64,000 nt of DNA. It comes from Chitinophaga sancti (GTDB lineage Bacteria; Bacteroidota; Bacteroidia; Chitinophagales; Chitinophagaceae). The notes beneath the pieces were generated by a model. That model was given only the letters and a program-made list of their open reading frames with translations. It was not told where the DNA came from and did not search any database. Position 1 is the first letter of the stretch; every line of letters begins with the position of its first letter. This document shows, one piece after another, positions 9,719 to 18,437 of this stretch. Position numbers and translations under genes: made by a program. The stretch is from assembly GCF_034087045.1 (NCBI RefSeq), contig NZ_CP139247.1, positions 2,072,001 through 2,136,000 of the forward strand, written 5' to 3'.

Positions 9719-11224
9719 ATGCAAAACCACAAACGCCCTGCGGCCTCCATACTCTTTATTTTTGGAGGTAGCGGCGATCTGAATTACAGAAAACTTTCGC
9801 CGGCTTTATATAACCTTTTTCTGGACGATTACATGCCGGAAAAATTCGCCATCGCAGGTATCGGACGTAGCCAGTATTCTAATGAAGACTATCGTACCCA
9901 CCTCCTGGACGGGATCAACAAATTTTCCCGTCGTAAAGATGAGCAGAATGGTCACTGGGAGGAGTTCTCAAAAAATGTAACCTACCTGCAGATGGATGCG
10001 GACAATCAGGCTGCTTACAGCAAGATTACCGACTATGTGAAGGAGAAAGAAACTGAATGGGGAGAGCATCCAAATGTGATCTTCTATCTGGCAGTAGCAC
10101 CACAACTGGTGCCTTCAATCGCTCAGAAACTGGGTGCACTGAACCTCTGCACAGATAAAAACTGTACCCGTATCGTTATCGAAAAGCCATTTGGCCATGA
10201 CCTGCAGAGTGCTCATGACCTGAATGCGCTGCTGGGCCGTCTGTTCTCTGAAGAGCAGATCTACCGTATAGACCACTACCTGGGTAAAGAAACTGTTCAG
10301 AACATCCTGGCACTGCGTTTTGCCAATGCCCTGTTCGAACCGGTGTGGAACCGTAACTATATCGATCACGTACAGATCACTGCTTCAGAAACAGTAGGTC
10401 TGGAAGATCGTGCACAATACTATGAAAAGTCAGGCGCCCTGCGTGATATGGTGCAGAACCACATCCTGCAGGTACTCTGTATGGTAGCTATGGAAGCACC
10501 GGTATCATTCGATGCGAATGAGGTGCGTAATAAAAAGGTTGACGTGCTGAATGCAATGCGTCCTTTCTCCAAAGGTGAGGTGCATGAGAATGCAGTACGT
10601 GGCCAGTATTCCAATGGCTGGATCAAGGGGAAAGAAGTTCCAGGCTACCGCGATGAAAAAGGTGTAGCTAAGGAATCAGCTACGGAAACGTATGCAGCTG
10701 TGAAGTTCCATATTGATAACTGGCGCTGGCAGGGCGTACCTTTCTATGTACGTACCGGTAAGCACCTGCATCAGAAAGCAACAAATATCACCCTGCAGTT
10801 CCGTCCGGCTCCTCACTTTGCATTCCCATCAGAATCTGCAGAGACCTGGAGACCTAACCGACTGACTATCAGTATTACACCTGAAATGGATATCCGTATC
10901 CGCTTCCAGGCTAAACGCCCGGGTCAGGCCATGACGCTGGAACCAGTAGACATGGTATTCAACTTCGATCACCAGTATGGTGATGACCATGCACCGGAAG
11001 CATACGAAACACTGCTGCTGGATGTAATGGAAGGAGATGCTACCCTGTTCATGCGTGCAGACCAGGTAGAAGCTGCCTGGAAACTGATCATGCCAATACT
11101 GGAAACATGGGAATCCCGCACGCCGGTAGACTTCCCTAACTATGCACCTGATTCATGGGGGCCGGAAGATGCTGATGCAATGATCGCCAGAGATGGACAT
11201 GCGTGGATCAATCTGCCTAAATAA
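9719..11224 (+). CDS. zwf: Glucose-6-phosphate 1-dehydrogenase
   Basis: Oxidises glucose 6-phosphate to 6-phosphogluconolactone with NAD(P)+, the entry step of the oxidative pentose phosphate pathway. The 501-residue product has the cofactor-binding motif GGSGDLNYRKL (from residue 16; most relatives have GASGDL) and the substrate/catalytic motif RIDHYLGK (183-190). The C-terminal domain with RPNRLTISITPE is complete. It is followed after eight bases by pgl, which takes its product. Confidence 0.97.
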   Translation: MQNHKRPAASILFIFGGSGDLNYRKLSPALYNLFLDDYMPEKFAIAGIGRSQYSNEDYRTHLLDGINKFSRRKDEQNGHWEEFSKNVTYLQMDADNQAAYSKITDYVKEKETEWGEHPNVIFYLAVAPQLVPSIAQKLGALNLCTDKNCTRIVIEKPFGHDLQSAHDLNALLGRLFSEEQIYRIDHYLGKETVQNILALRFANALFEPVWNRNYIDHVQITASETVGLEDRAQYYEKSGALRDMVQNHILQVLCMVAMEAPVSFDANEVRNKKVDVLNAMRPFSKGEVHENAVRGQYSNGWIKGKEVPGYRDEKGVAKESATETYAAVKFHIDNWRWQGVPFYVRTGKHLHQKATNITLQFRPAPHFAFPSESAETWRPNRLTISITPEMDIRIRFQAKRPGQAMTLEPVDMVFNFDHQYGDDHAPEAYETLLLDVMEGDATLFMRADQVEAAWKLIMPILETWESRTPVDFPNYAPDSWGPEDADAMIARDGHAWINLPK

Positions 11225-11232
11225 TATTTGAC

Positions 11233-11958
11233 ATGGAATTACATATAGCCAAGAATACCCAGGAACTAAGCGAGAACCTGGCTGCATGGATCAGCAACTA
11301 TATACAGGAAGTATTACAGGATCAGGACATTTTTACCTTTGTACTATCCGGTGGCAGTACACCTAAGTCGCTGTACCACTTACTGGCTAAGGAGCCTTAC
11401 AGCAAGATGATTCCATGGGAAAGAATTCATTTCTTCTGGGGAGATGAGAGAGCTGTGCCGTTTGAAGATGACCGTAACAATGCCCGTATGGCATTTGAAA
11501 GTCTGCTGGAAGTAGTGAATGTGCCTAAGGAAAATATTCATGTAATGCGCACCGACATCAAGCCGGAAGAATCAGCAGCAGCATATGAAGAAATTCTGCT
11601 GGAATATTTCAAGGATTCAGACACGACCTTCGATCTTGTACTGTTAGGTATGGGGGATGATGGGCATACCCTGTCCCTCTTCCCTGGTTTACCAATCGTG
11701 AACGAGAAAAAGGCGTGGGTAAGCGCTTTCTGGTTGCAGGCACAGGATATGTACCGCATTACGCTGACAGCACCGGTGGTGAACCAGTCAGCATGCGTAG
11801 TATTTATGGCGACCGGAGGCGGTAAGGCACTGACTTTAAAAAATGTGATTGAAGGTACTTTTGATGCAGAGAAATTCCCTTCTCAGTTAATCAGACCGCA
11901 GGATGGTGAGTTACATTGGTTTGTGGATGAGGCTGCGGCAAGTGCGCTGGAAATGTAA
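11233..11958 (+). CDS. pgl: 6-phosphogluconolactonase
   Basis: Hydrolyses 6-phosphogluconolactone to 6-phosphogluconate, linking the reactions of zwf and gnd. The 241-residue protein belongs to the SugarP_isomerase/DevB family: it has the phosphate-binding LSGGSTPK (residues 38-45) and the signature GMGDDGHTLSLFPG (from about 139), in which the His is taken as catalytic. It is the last gene of the cluster and ends in front of a strong terminator. Confidence 0.95.
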   Translation: MELHIAKNTQELSENLAAWISNYIQEVLQDQDIFTFVLSGGSTPKSLYHLLAKEPYSKMIPWERIHFFWGDERAVPFEDDRNNARMAFESLLEVVNVPKENIHVMRTDIKPEESAAAYEEILLEYFKDSDTTFDLVLLGMGDDGHTLSLFPGLPIVNEKKAWVSAFWLQAQDMYRITLTAPVVNQSACVVFMATGGGKALTLKNVIEGTFDAEKFPSQLIRPQDGELHWFVDEAAASALEM

Positions 11959-11979
11959 AATGATCTCTTTTTTAAATAG

Positions 11980-12012
11980 AAAGCCGGTTGAGAAAGTGAC
12001 CGGCTTTTTTTA
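11980..12012 (+). terminator. Rho-independent terminator of gnd-zwf-pgl
   Basis: A 9-bp perfect stem AAAGCCGGT / ACCGGCTTT (11980-11988 with 11999-12007) and 10-base loop is followed by a T run. It has nearly the same stem sequence as the ppc terminator. Confidence 0.9.
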
Positions 12013-12023
12013 TTTTGTTGAGT

Positions 12024-13475
12024 ATGAAACCATCACTTATTTACCTGTTTGCGTTATTGTTCGGCGCTTCCACCGTTATAGGACAAAAGAAATATACCGC
12101 CGACTGGGCTTCGCTGGAAACCCGTGGTATTCCGGCCTGGTTCAATCAGTCTAAATTCGGCATCTTCATACACTGGGGCGTATATGCAGTACCTTCTTAT
12201 GCACCAGTAGGCCCGGGTGGTTATTCAGAATGGTACTGGTATCAGCTGGATGGCCGTACCGATGGTCCGCACGATGCCACCCGCGAATTCCACGATAAGA
12301 ACTATGGCAAGGATGTACCTTATCAGGATTTAGAAAAACAGTTTACTGCTGCATTGTTTAATCCTGATCAATGGGCGGATATCATTCGTCGCTCAGGTGC
12401 AAAATATGTAGTGCTTACTTCCAAGCACCACGAAGGTTATGCGATGTGGGATAATAAACAGGCGAGTGAAAGCTACGGCCGTACCTGGAATGCAAAAGAT
12501 GGTACGCCAAAGAGAGATCTGCTGGGCGACCTGACAAATTCGGTTCGCAAGGCAGGTTTGAAAATGGGGTACTATTATTCCCTTTACGAATGGTTCAATC
12601 CAATCTGGAAAAAAGATAAACAACAATATATCAATCAGGTGATGGTTCCCGAGTTCAAAGACCTGGTCACAAAGTATAAACCTTCTGTGATCTTCTCTGA
12701 TGGCGAATGGGACCTGTCTGATACCGCCTGGCACAGTACATCATTGCTGGCATGGTTGTTCAACGAATCGCCAGTGAAAGATGAAGTAGTGGTTGATGAT
12801 CGCTGGGGCAGTAATACACGTGGTAAACACAATGGTGCTACTTACCTTACATCTGAATATGGTAGTGGTATGCAACCGGGTGTGATATGGGAAGAAAATC
12901 AGGGCATTGGCCAGTCTTATGGTTATAACCGCATGGAGAATGTGGATGATTATAAGAAGAGTGCAGATCTCACACTGATGCTGGTAGATATCGTATCAAG
13001 AGGTGGTAACCTGCTGCTGGATATCGGACCCACTGCTGATGGCCGTATTCCGGTGATAATGCAGCAAAGATTGATTGATATTGGTGCGTGGCTGGATGTG
13101 AATGGAGAAGCAATTTTTGATACTAAAACATGGAAAGAAACAAGACAGTGGAGTGAGGGAAAAGTACCTGAGCTGAAGGAGTCAAATTTCATGTCGGATT
13201 ATAGTATTTCAAACCTGATAAAACCGGCGAAGGATCGTGCGCATGTAGAGCTATTCTTTACCCAGAAAGAGAATGTATTGTATACAATTGTACCAGGGTA
13301 TGTACCGCAGGTGAAGATCAAGGATTATATGCCGTCAAAGAAGGTGGGTGTGAGTATACTGGGATGTAAAAAGAAGATCAGTGGAAAGCAGGTAGGGAAG
13401 GACTTTGTAATTGATTTATCAGGATTAACACCTGGTGATTTACCGACCTCGTTATTTACCATTCGCATAAAATAA
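12024..13475 (+). CDS. Secreted alpha-L-fucosidase, GH29
   Basis: Glycoside hydrolase family 29 enzyme that releases alpha-linked L-fucose from glycans. I take the ATG at 12024 as start because it gives a clean signal peptide (MKPSLIYLFALLFGASTVIG then QKKY); the open frame begins slightly earlier at TTG codons. The mature part has the GH29 pattern: FGIFIHWGVYAVPSYAP, KYVVLTSKHHEGYAMW (His135-His136) and FSDGEWD, where Asp226 is in the position of the catalytic nucleophile. Then come the GGNLLLDIGPTADG segment and a C-terminal beta domain. At 483 residues it is a compact single-module enzyme. It probably acts in the periplasm on host or plant glycans. Confidence 0.93.
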   Translation: MKPSLIYLFALLFGASTVIGQKKYTADWASLETRGIPAWFNQSKFGIFIHWGVYAVPSYAPVGPGGYSEWYWYQLDGRTDGPHDATREFHDKNYGKDVPYQDLEKQFTAALFNPDQWADIIRRSGAKYVVLTSKHHEGYAMWDNKQASESYGRTWNAKDGTPKRDLLGDLTNSVRKAGLKMGYYYSLYEWFNPIWKKDKQQYINQVMVPEFKDLVTKYKPSVIFSDGEWDLSDTAWHSTSLLAWLFNESPVKDEVVVDDRWGSNTRGKHNGATYLTSEYGSGMQPGVIWEENQGIGQSYGYNRMENVDDYKKSADLTLMLVDIVSRGGNLLLDIGPTADGRIPVIMQQRLIDIGAWLDVNGEAIFDTKTWKETRQWSEGKVPELKESNFMSDYSISNLIKPAKDRAHVELFFTQKENVLYTIVPGYVPQVKIKDYMPSKKVGVSILGCKKKISGKQVGKDFVIDLSGLTPGDLPTSLFTIRIK

Positions 13476-13483
13476 AAGAGACC

Positions 13484-13526
13484 AAAACCCAAACGCTGCT
13501 GCCGCAGGCAGTAGCGTTTGGGTTTT
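13484..13526. terminator. Bidirectional terminator between fucosidase and glutamate synthase-like gene
   Basis: A long hairpin pairs 13484-13503 with 13507-13526: AAAACCCAAACGCT, a G-T wobble, then CTGCC around a GCA loop. Convergent genes end on both sides and the A/T-rich foot gives T tracts in both directions. The inner CTGCC / GGCAG core recurs in the terminator at 17768. Confidence 0.85.
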
Positions 13527-13532
13527 GAGAAT

Positions 13533-15089
13533 TTACCAGTTATCGATATTTATTTTCTCTATCGTTGCTGCATTCAATAAAGCCCCTACTTCTGTACTTG
13601 GATAGATCTCTTCGAATGTTTTCACCTGGTTCATGAACACTCTTCGTGACAGGTGACTTCTGGTGATATGATGTGGTGTCTCCAATCCGGCTGCAGCAGC
13701 CAGTTCAATGGCACTTTCAATAGTATCCTGATGATAGTTTGCTACCCTGTGCTTTTTATCATCTACAACCAGACCCGCCTGCAACCATTTATCCTGTGTC
13801 GCTACACCTGTAGGACAACGGTTGGTATTACAAATTAAAGCCTGTATACAACCTATTGCCATCATCATTGCTCTTGCACTGTTGCAGGCATCGGCGCCCA
13901 ATGCCAAAGCACGGAGGATGTGGAAGCCGGTGAGGATCTTACCGGAGGCAATCACCTTTACTTTATGACGGATATTGTATCCTCTCAGTGTATCGTGTAC
14001 AAATGCCAGTGCATCCATCAGTGGCATACCTACGGAATTGCTGAACTCCGGAGGTGCTGCACCGGTACCGCCCTCACCACCATCAACAGTGATAAAGTCA
14101 GGATAGCAGCCGGTTTCCAGCATGGCTTTACAGATTGCATGGAATTCAGATTTCTGACCGATACAGAGTTTGAAACCAACAGGTTTACCATTTGCCAGAA
14201 TTCGCATTTTGCTGATGAATTCCATCATCTGGCGGGGGGTGTTGAAGGCTGTGTGGTAAGGAGGGGAGGCCACTGTGGTATGTGGTTTCACATGGCGGAT
14301 AGCAGCGATTTCAGGAGTGTTCTTAGACGCTGGCAGGATACCGCCGTGGCCTGGTTTGGCACCCTGAGATACCTTTAGTTCGATCATGCGGATTTGTGGC
14401 TTCGCGCTATTCTGTGCAAATAAGTGTTCGTCGAAATTACCATTTTCATCCCGGCAGCCAAAGTAACCGGTACCAATCTGCCAGATGATATCTCCACCCT
14501 GGTTCAGGTGATGTTCACTGATACCCCCTTCGCCGGTGTTATGGGCAAAGTTGCCAATTTTGGCGCCGCCGTTCAAAGCTTCGACTGCATTGGCACTCAG
14601 GGAACCATAGCTCATAGCAGACACGTTGAGGATGCTGGCAGAATATGGCTGCCGGCATTCTGTACCACCGATCTGCACGCGTGGATCCTTGTTCATGGTG
14701 TCGAAAGAACGGGGCTGGATGGAATGGGCCATCCATTCATACCCCTCAGCGTATACGTTGAACTGGGTCCCAAAGGGTTGTGAATTCAGTTCACGTTTTG
14801 CACGCTGATAGATAGTGGAGCGGTCTACCCTGTTGACAGGGCTACCGTCGATATCGCTTTCTACAAAGTATTGGTAGATTTTGGGACGTATATCTTCCAT
14901 CAGGTAGCGCATTCTGCCCACAATAGGGTAATTGCGCATAATGGCATGTTTTTTCTGGAAAATATCAACAAATCCGAGGATAATAAGTGGAACAATCAAT
15001 ACCAGTAGCCACAGCACCCAGGGAAAGAAATAACCGCCACAAAATATAAGCGCGAGACTGCCAAGCGTAAATGCAAAAAATCCTTTCAT
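13533..15089 (-). CDS. FMN-binding glutamate synthase family protein, membrane-anchored
   Basis: A 518-residue protein with the FMN-binding TIM-barrel domain of glutamate synthase (GltB central and FMN domains) but no amidotransferase domain. Two hydrophobic helices at residues 1-45 should anchor it in the inner membrane. The barrel shows MSYGSLSANAVEALNGGA, GHGGILPASKNTPE and DGGEGGTGAAPPEFSNS. The 3Fe-4S motif C-x5-C-x4-C is intact (GCIQALICNTNRCPTGVATQ). Proteins of this type (YerD-like, archaeal-type GltB) are usually annotated as glutamate synthase, but their electron donor and true substrate are mostly unknown. It stands alone, convergent with the fucosidase gene. Confidence 0.9.
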   Translation of the reverse strand: MKGFFAFTLGSLALIFCGGYFFPWVLWLLVLIVPLIILGFVDIFQKKHAIMRNYPIVGRMRYLMEDIRPKIYQYFVESDIDGSPVNRVDRSTIYQRAKRELNSQPFGTQFNVYAEGYEWMAHSIQPRSFDTMNKDPRVQIGGTECRQPYSASILNVSAMSYGSLSANAVEALNGGAKIGNFAHNTGEGGISEHHLNQGGDIIWQIGTGYFGCRDENGNFDEHLFAQNSAKPQIRMIELKVSQGAKPGHGGILPASKNTPEIAAIRHVKPHTTVASPPYHTAFNTPRQMMEFISKMRILANGKPVGFKLCIGQKSEFHAICKAMLETGCYPDFITVDGGEGGTGAAPPEFSNSVGMPLMDALAFVHDTLRGYNIRHKVKVIASGKILTGFHILRALALGADACNSARAMMMAIGCIQALICNTNRCPTGVATQDKWLQAGLVVDDKKHRVANYHQDTIESAIELAAAAGLETPHHITRSHLSRRVFMNQVKTFEEIYPSTEVGALLNAATIEKINIDNW

Positions 15090-15174
15090 AAACGAGCTTC
15101 CTTTTTAATGAGTAGTTAAAGATAGGAGAAAAAGGTAATTCGCCTTATATTAGGGCGATTAATATCAACTGAAC

Positions 15175-17742
15175 ATGCATATAAGGAGGTTTATACTGGT
15201 ATGCGGTCTCTTTACAGTAGCCGCCACCAAGAGTTGGGCGCAGGCGCCTTTTGACGCTTCGCAATTGAAAGTATCCTGGGAAGTAGGGGAAAATCACTAT
15301 CAGGGGAAAGCACAGTTTATGTCTGTTTTTACCATTGTCAATAAAGGTCATACTGCATTTCCTGCCCAGGGATGGCAGTTATATTTCAACTTTGTAAGAT
15401 CGGTAAATGCAGGTCCTACCACCGGTGGTGTAAGTGCTGCGCATGTGAATGGAGATTTGTATAAACTGACGCCAACTGCAGACAGTAAAGGAATTGCAGC
15501 TGGTGATTCTATTCGTATTGCACTGGTAGCAGATGCATGGGCGGTAAACTATACGGATGCACCAGATGGTTTATACTTCGTGTGGGATAAAGAACCTGCA
15601 AAAGGATACAGTGTACCAGCATTGAATGTCCGCCCTTCTACACAGCCTAAGCAATACCTGCGGTTCCCGGGTGATAAGATTGGTCTGATCACACCACAGG
15701 ATATCTATGAGCAGAATAAAAATACAGCGGATGTACCCCTTGCTGAATTACCGAAGGTATTTCCTACACCAATTGAAATCACGAATGGTACAGGAGATCT
15801 GGTACTGACACCAGCTGTGACCATCAGCGCAGATCCTGCATTTGCAAAGGAGTCTGCCTATCTCGCCGCTGACCTGAAATCCGTATTTGGCAAGGAACCA
15901 GCTGTAACAAACGGCGGCAATGCAACCATTACTTTATCTACAGATGCCACCCTGGCACCTGAAAATTATACACTGACTGTGACCAGCACCGGTGTACAGA
16001 TTAAAGCGGGTGAAGGTGCTGGTATTTTCTATGGTATTCAATCCCTGAAATCGCTGTTCCCTGCGAATGCATGGGCCGGTGCACAAAAGAAAATAACCCT
16101 CCCTGCAGTGAATGTAAAAGATGGTCCCCGTTTTGGCTACCGTGCATTTATGATCGATGTGTCCCGCAATTTTCATAGCAAAAATGACATCTATCGTCTG
16201 CTGGATCTGATGGCAATGTACAAACTGAACGTACTGCATTTTCACCTCACGGACGATGAAGGCTGGAGACTGGAAATCCCTTCTTTGCCTGAGTTGACGA
16301 CAGTGGGTGCACACCGTGGTCATACACCCGATGAAAAGGATCATTTACAACCTGCATATGGTTCCGGTCCTGATGTGAGCAACGAAGCAGGCAGTGGTTT
16401 TTATACCAAACAGGATTTCATTGATATCCTGCACTTTGCCGCTGAGCGCCATATCCGTGTGATCCCTGAAATTGAAACACCGGGGCATGCGCGTGCAGCA
16501 ATCGTATCAATGAAATCACGCTACGAAAAGTTATCAAAAGCAGGTCAACAGACTGCTGCTGAAGAATATTTATTATCAGATCCGAAGGATGCATCTGTAT
16601 ATCGCTCTGTCCAGAACTGGAATGACAATGTGATCAACGTAGCCTTGCCGGCAGTATATCACTTCCTGGATAAGGTAGTGGAAGAAGTACAGGGAATGTA
16701 TAAAGAAGCGGGCGTACCGCTGGAATATGTACACATGGGTGGTGATGAAGTACCCGCTGGTGTATGGGCGGGTTCTCCTGCAGTAAAGACGCTGATGGAA
16801 AAAGATAAGCGTATTCGCGATGTGAATGATCTGTGGTATTACTATTATGGAAAAGTAAATGATCTGTTGAAGAAAAGAGGATTGAAACTGTATGGCTGGG
16901 AAGAGATGGGGATGCGTAAAACAACCCTGGACGGTAAGCCTTTCAGTATGCCCAACCCTGGATTTGGTGGTGAAAATCTGATGGTAGATGTATGGAACAA
17001 TATCATGGGTGGTGGTGCAGAAGATCTGCCTTACCGGTTGGCCAATGCGAATTACAAAGTAGTGCTTTCAGGAGTGAGCAATATGTACTTCGATATGGCT
17101 TATATGAAGTCATTTGATGAACCGGGTTTCTACTGGGGTGGTTTTGTCGATGTGGATAAACCCTTCTATTTCATCCCGATGGATTATTACAAGAACGCTA
17201 AAGTAGATGCATTGGGTAATCCGCTGGATCCGGCTATTTTCAAAGACAAACAACGACTGACTGGTTATGGTGCTGATAACATTGTAGGTGTGCAGGGATT
17301 GCTGTGGAGTGAGACGGTGAAGAATGTTGCCAGGATGGAGTATATGATCTTGCCTAAGTTGTTGGGATTGGCGGAGAGAGCATGGGCGAAAGATCCGGAG
17401 TGGGCGCAGGTGAAAGATAGTGCACTAAGTGCTGATCTGTATACAAAAGCGTGGAGTTCATTTGCAAATACACTGGGTAAAAAGGAGTTGGTGAGATTGA
17501 GTTATTACAATGGCGGGTATAATTACCGAATACCTACAGCCGGTGCGATTGTAGTAGACGGGGCTGTCGTTGCGAATCTGCAATTGCCAGGGTTTACGAT
17601 CAGATATACAGCAAATGGCAAGGAGCCGGATGCAAAGAGCAAAGTGTATGCAGGACCCATTAAAGAGAAAGGAACGATCAGGTTAAAGGTATTTAATGCC
17701 AAAGGGAGAGCCAGCAGAACGGTGGCTATTGAAAATAGATAG
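15175..17742 (+). CDS. Secreted beta-N-acetylhexosaminidase, GH20
   Basis: Releases terminal N-acetylglucosamine/galactosamine from chitooligosaccharides and glycans. The 855-residue protein has, in order: a signal peptide (MHIRRFILVCGLFTVAATKSWA), a CHB_HEX carbohydrate-binding-like N-terminal domain (about 30-160), a GH20b domain (about 190-310), the GH20 barrel from about 318 (GPRFGYRAFMIDVSRNFH) and a chitobiase-type C-terminal domain (about 780-855). The catalytic pair Asp524-Glu525 is seen in HMGGDEVP. The domain order matches bacterial chitobiases, in keeping with a chitin-using Chitinophaga-like host. An upstream AAGGAGG-like stretch lies inside the first codons, not before them. Confidence 0.94.
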   Translation: MHIRRFILVCGLFTVAATKSWAQAPFDASQLKVSWEVGENHYQGKAQFMSVFTIVNKGHTAFPAQGWQLYFNFVRSVNAGPTTGGVSAAHVNGDLYKLTPTADSKGIAAGDSIRIALVADAWAVNYTDAPDGLYFVWDKEPAKGYSVPALNVRPSTQPKQYLRFPGDKIGLITPQDIYEQNKNTADVPLAELPKVFPTPIEITNGTGDLVLTPAVTISADPAFAKESAYLAADLKSVFGKEPAVTNGGNATITLSTDATLAPENYTLTVTSTGVQIKAGEGAGIFYGIQSLKSLFPANAWAGAQKKITLPAVNVKDGPRFGYRAFMIDVSRNFHSKNDIYRLLDLMAMYKLNVLHFHLTDDEGWRLEIPSLPELTTVGAHRGHTPDEKDHLQPAYGSGPDVSNEAGSGFYTKQDFIDILHFAAERHIRVIPEIETPGHARAAIVSMKSRYEKLSKAGQQTAAEEYLLSDPKDASVYRSVQNWNDNVINVALPAVYHFLDKVVEEVQGMYKEAGVPLEYVHMGGDEVPAGVWAGSPAVKTLMEKDKRIRDVNDLWYYYYGKVNDLLKKRGLKLYGWEEMGMRKTTLDGKPFSMPNPGFGGENLMVDVWNNIMGGGAEDLPYRLANANYKVVLSGVSNMYFDMAYMKSFDEPGFYWGGFVDVDKPFYFIPMDYYKNAKVDALGNPLDPAIFKDKQRLTGYGADNIVGVQGLLWSETVKNVARMEYMILPKLLGLAERAWAKDPEWAQVKDSALSADLYTKAWSSFANTLGKKELVRLSYYNGGYNYRIPTAGAIVVDGAVVANLQLPGFTIRYTANGKEPDAKSKVYAGPIKEKGTIRLKVFNAKGRASRTVAIENR

Positions 17743-17767
17743 GCCGGTTACAGGCCGTTGCCGCCAA

Positions 17768-17802
17768 AAAAACGCTTCTGCCTGCGGCAGAAGCGTTTTT
17801 TG
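17768..17802 (+). terminator. Rho-independent terminator of the hexosaminidase gene
   Basis: A 15-bp perfect stem (17768-17782 with 17786-17800; core AACGCTTCTGCC) closes on a 3-base loop TGC and runs into T residues. The T tract also contains the TTTG that forms the -33 box of the next promoter. Confidence 0.92.
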
Positions 17803-17830
17803 TTTTATCCCCATACTTATAGTAAATTTG
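17799..17830 (+). promoter_or_regulatory. Bacteroidota-type promoter for the universal stress protein gene
   Basis: TTTG (17799-17802), 20 bases, TAAATTTG (17823-17830) fits the TTTG / TAnnTTTG consensus. The start site would be near 17837, leaving about 60 bases of leader before the ATG at 17897. The -33 box is shared with the preceding terminator's T tract. Confidence 0.75.
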
Positions 17831-17896
17831 TATCATAATACACCCTTACCTAAGCCTACCACAACGAACATCTGCATTTAAAAAAAACGACTGTCT

Positions 17897-18337
17897 ATGT
17901 CAAAAATTATGATAGCTGTAGATCTAAGCAGCTATTCTGCCAGCGTTATTGCTGCTGGTATGGAACTTGCGCGGAGTACTAAGTCTCCGGTAACCATCAC
18001 TTCTATCCTGGACAAGAACGCAGAAGTAATACCTGTGATCGAAACCGTAAGTCCATCTGCCGATGAGCTGAATGGTCGTCTGCAGGACATTATCGCGCAT
18101 CTTGAAACTTACCGGGAAGCTTACCCTGATGTAACCATATCCGTTACTGCTACTTTAGGCAATCCAAAAGAAGACATTCTGGAGCAGGCAGCCGAAGAAG
18201 GTACAACTACCCTCGTAATTGGTACACACGGCCGCACCGGTCTGGACCATTTGCTGATTGGCAGCACGGCTGAATTTGTCATCCGCCATGCTTCTATTCC
18301 CGTACTGGTAGTGCCTTACAGGAAAGAACGGCATTAA
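17897..18337 (+). CDS. Universal stress protein, UspA family
   Basis: A 146-residue single-domain Usp protein. It begins MSKIMIAVDLSSYS and ends with the ATP-binding signature G-x2-G-x9-G-S/T as GTHGRTGLDHLLIGST, followed by AEFVIRHASIPVLVVP. This places it with the ATP-binding Usp subgroup. Such proteins help cells survive starvation and other stress by mechanisms that are not well defined. It has its own promoter and is followed by another promoter for mprF, so it is probably monocistronic. Confidence 0.93.
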   Translation: MSKIMIAVDLSSYSASVIAAGMELARSTKSPVTITSILDKNAEVIPVIETVSPSADELNGRLQDIIAHLETYREAYPDVTISVTATLGNPKEDILEQAAEEGTTTLVIGTHGRTGLDHLLIGSTAEFVIRHASIPVLVVPYRKERH

Positions 18338-18367
18338 AATTTAATTAAACTCTTCACCATATCCTAA

Positions 18368-18394
18368 TTGCCTTTCAACTTACACGTAGTTTTG
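18368..18394 (+). promoter_or_regulatory. Bacteroidota-type promoter for mprF
   Basis: TTG (18368-18370), 16 bases, TAGTTTTG (18387-18394). The -7 box fits perfectly, while the spacing is a little short. Transcription would start near 18401, after the GTG at 18396, which supports the ATG at 18438 as the mprF start. Confidence 0.6.
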
Positions 18395-18437
18395 TGTGTT
18401 AAGTAAGGATCATGCTATACTCAAAATCATACCTGTA

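Noticed and set aside
13484..17802. Related hairpins with CTGCC/GGCAG cores as a dispersed repeat family
   Set aside because: Both are ordinary terminators; two examples with different outer stems are not enough to claim a mobile repeat.
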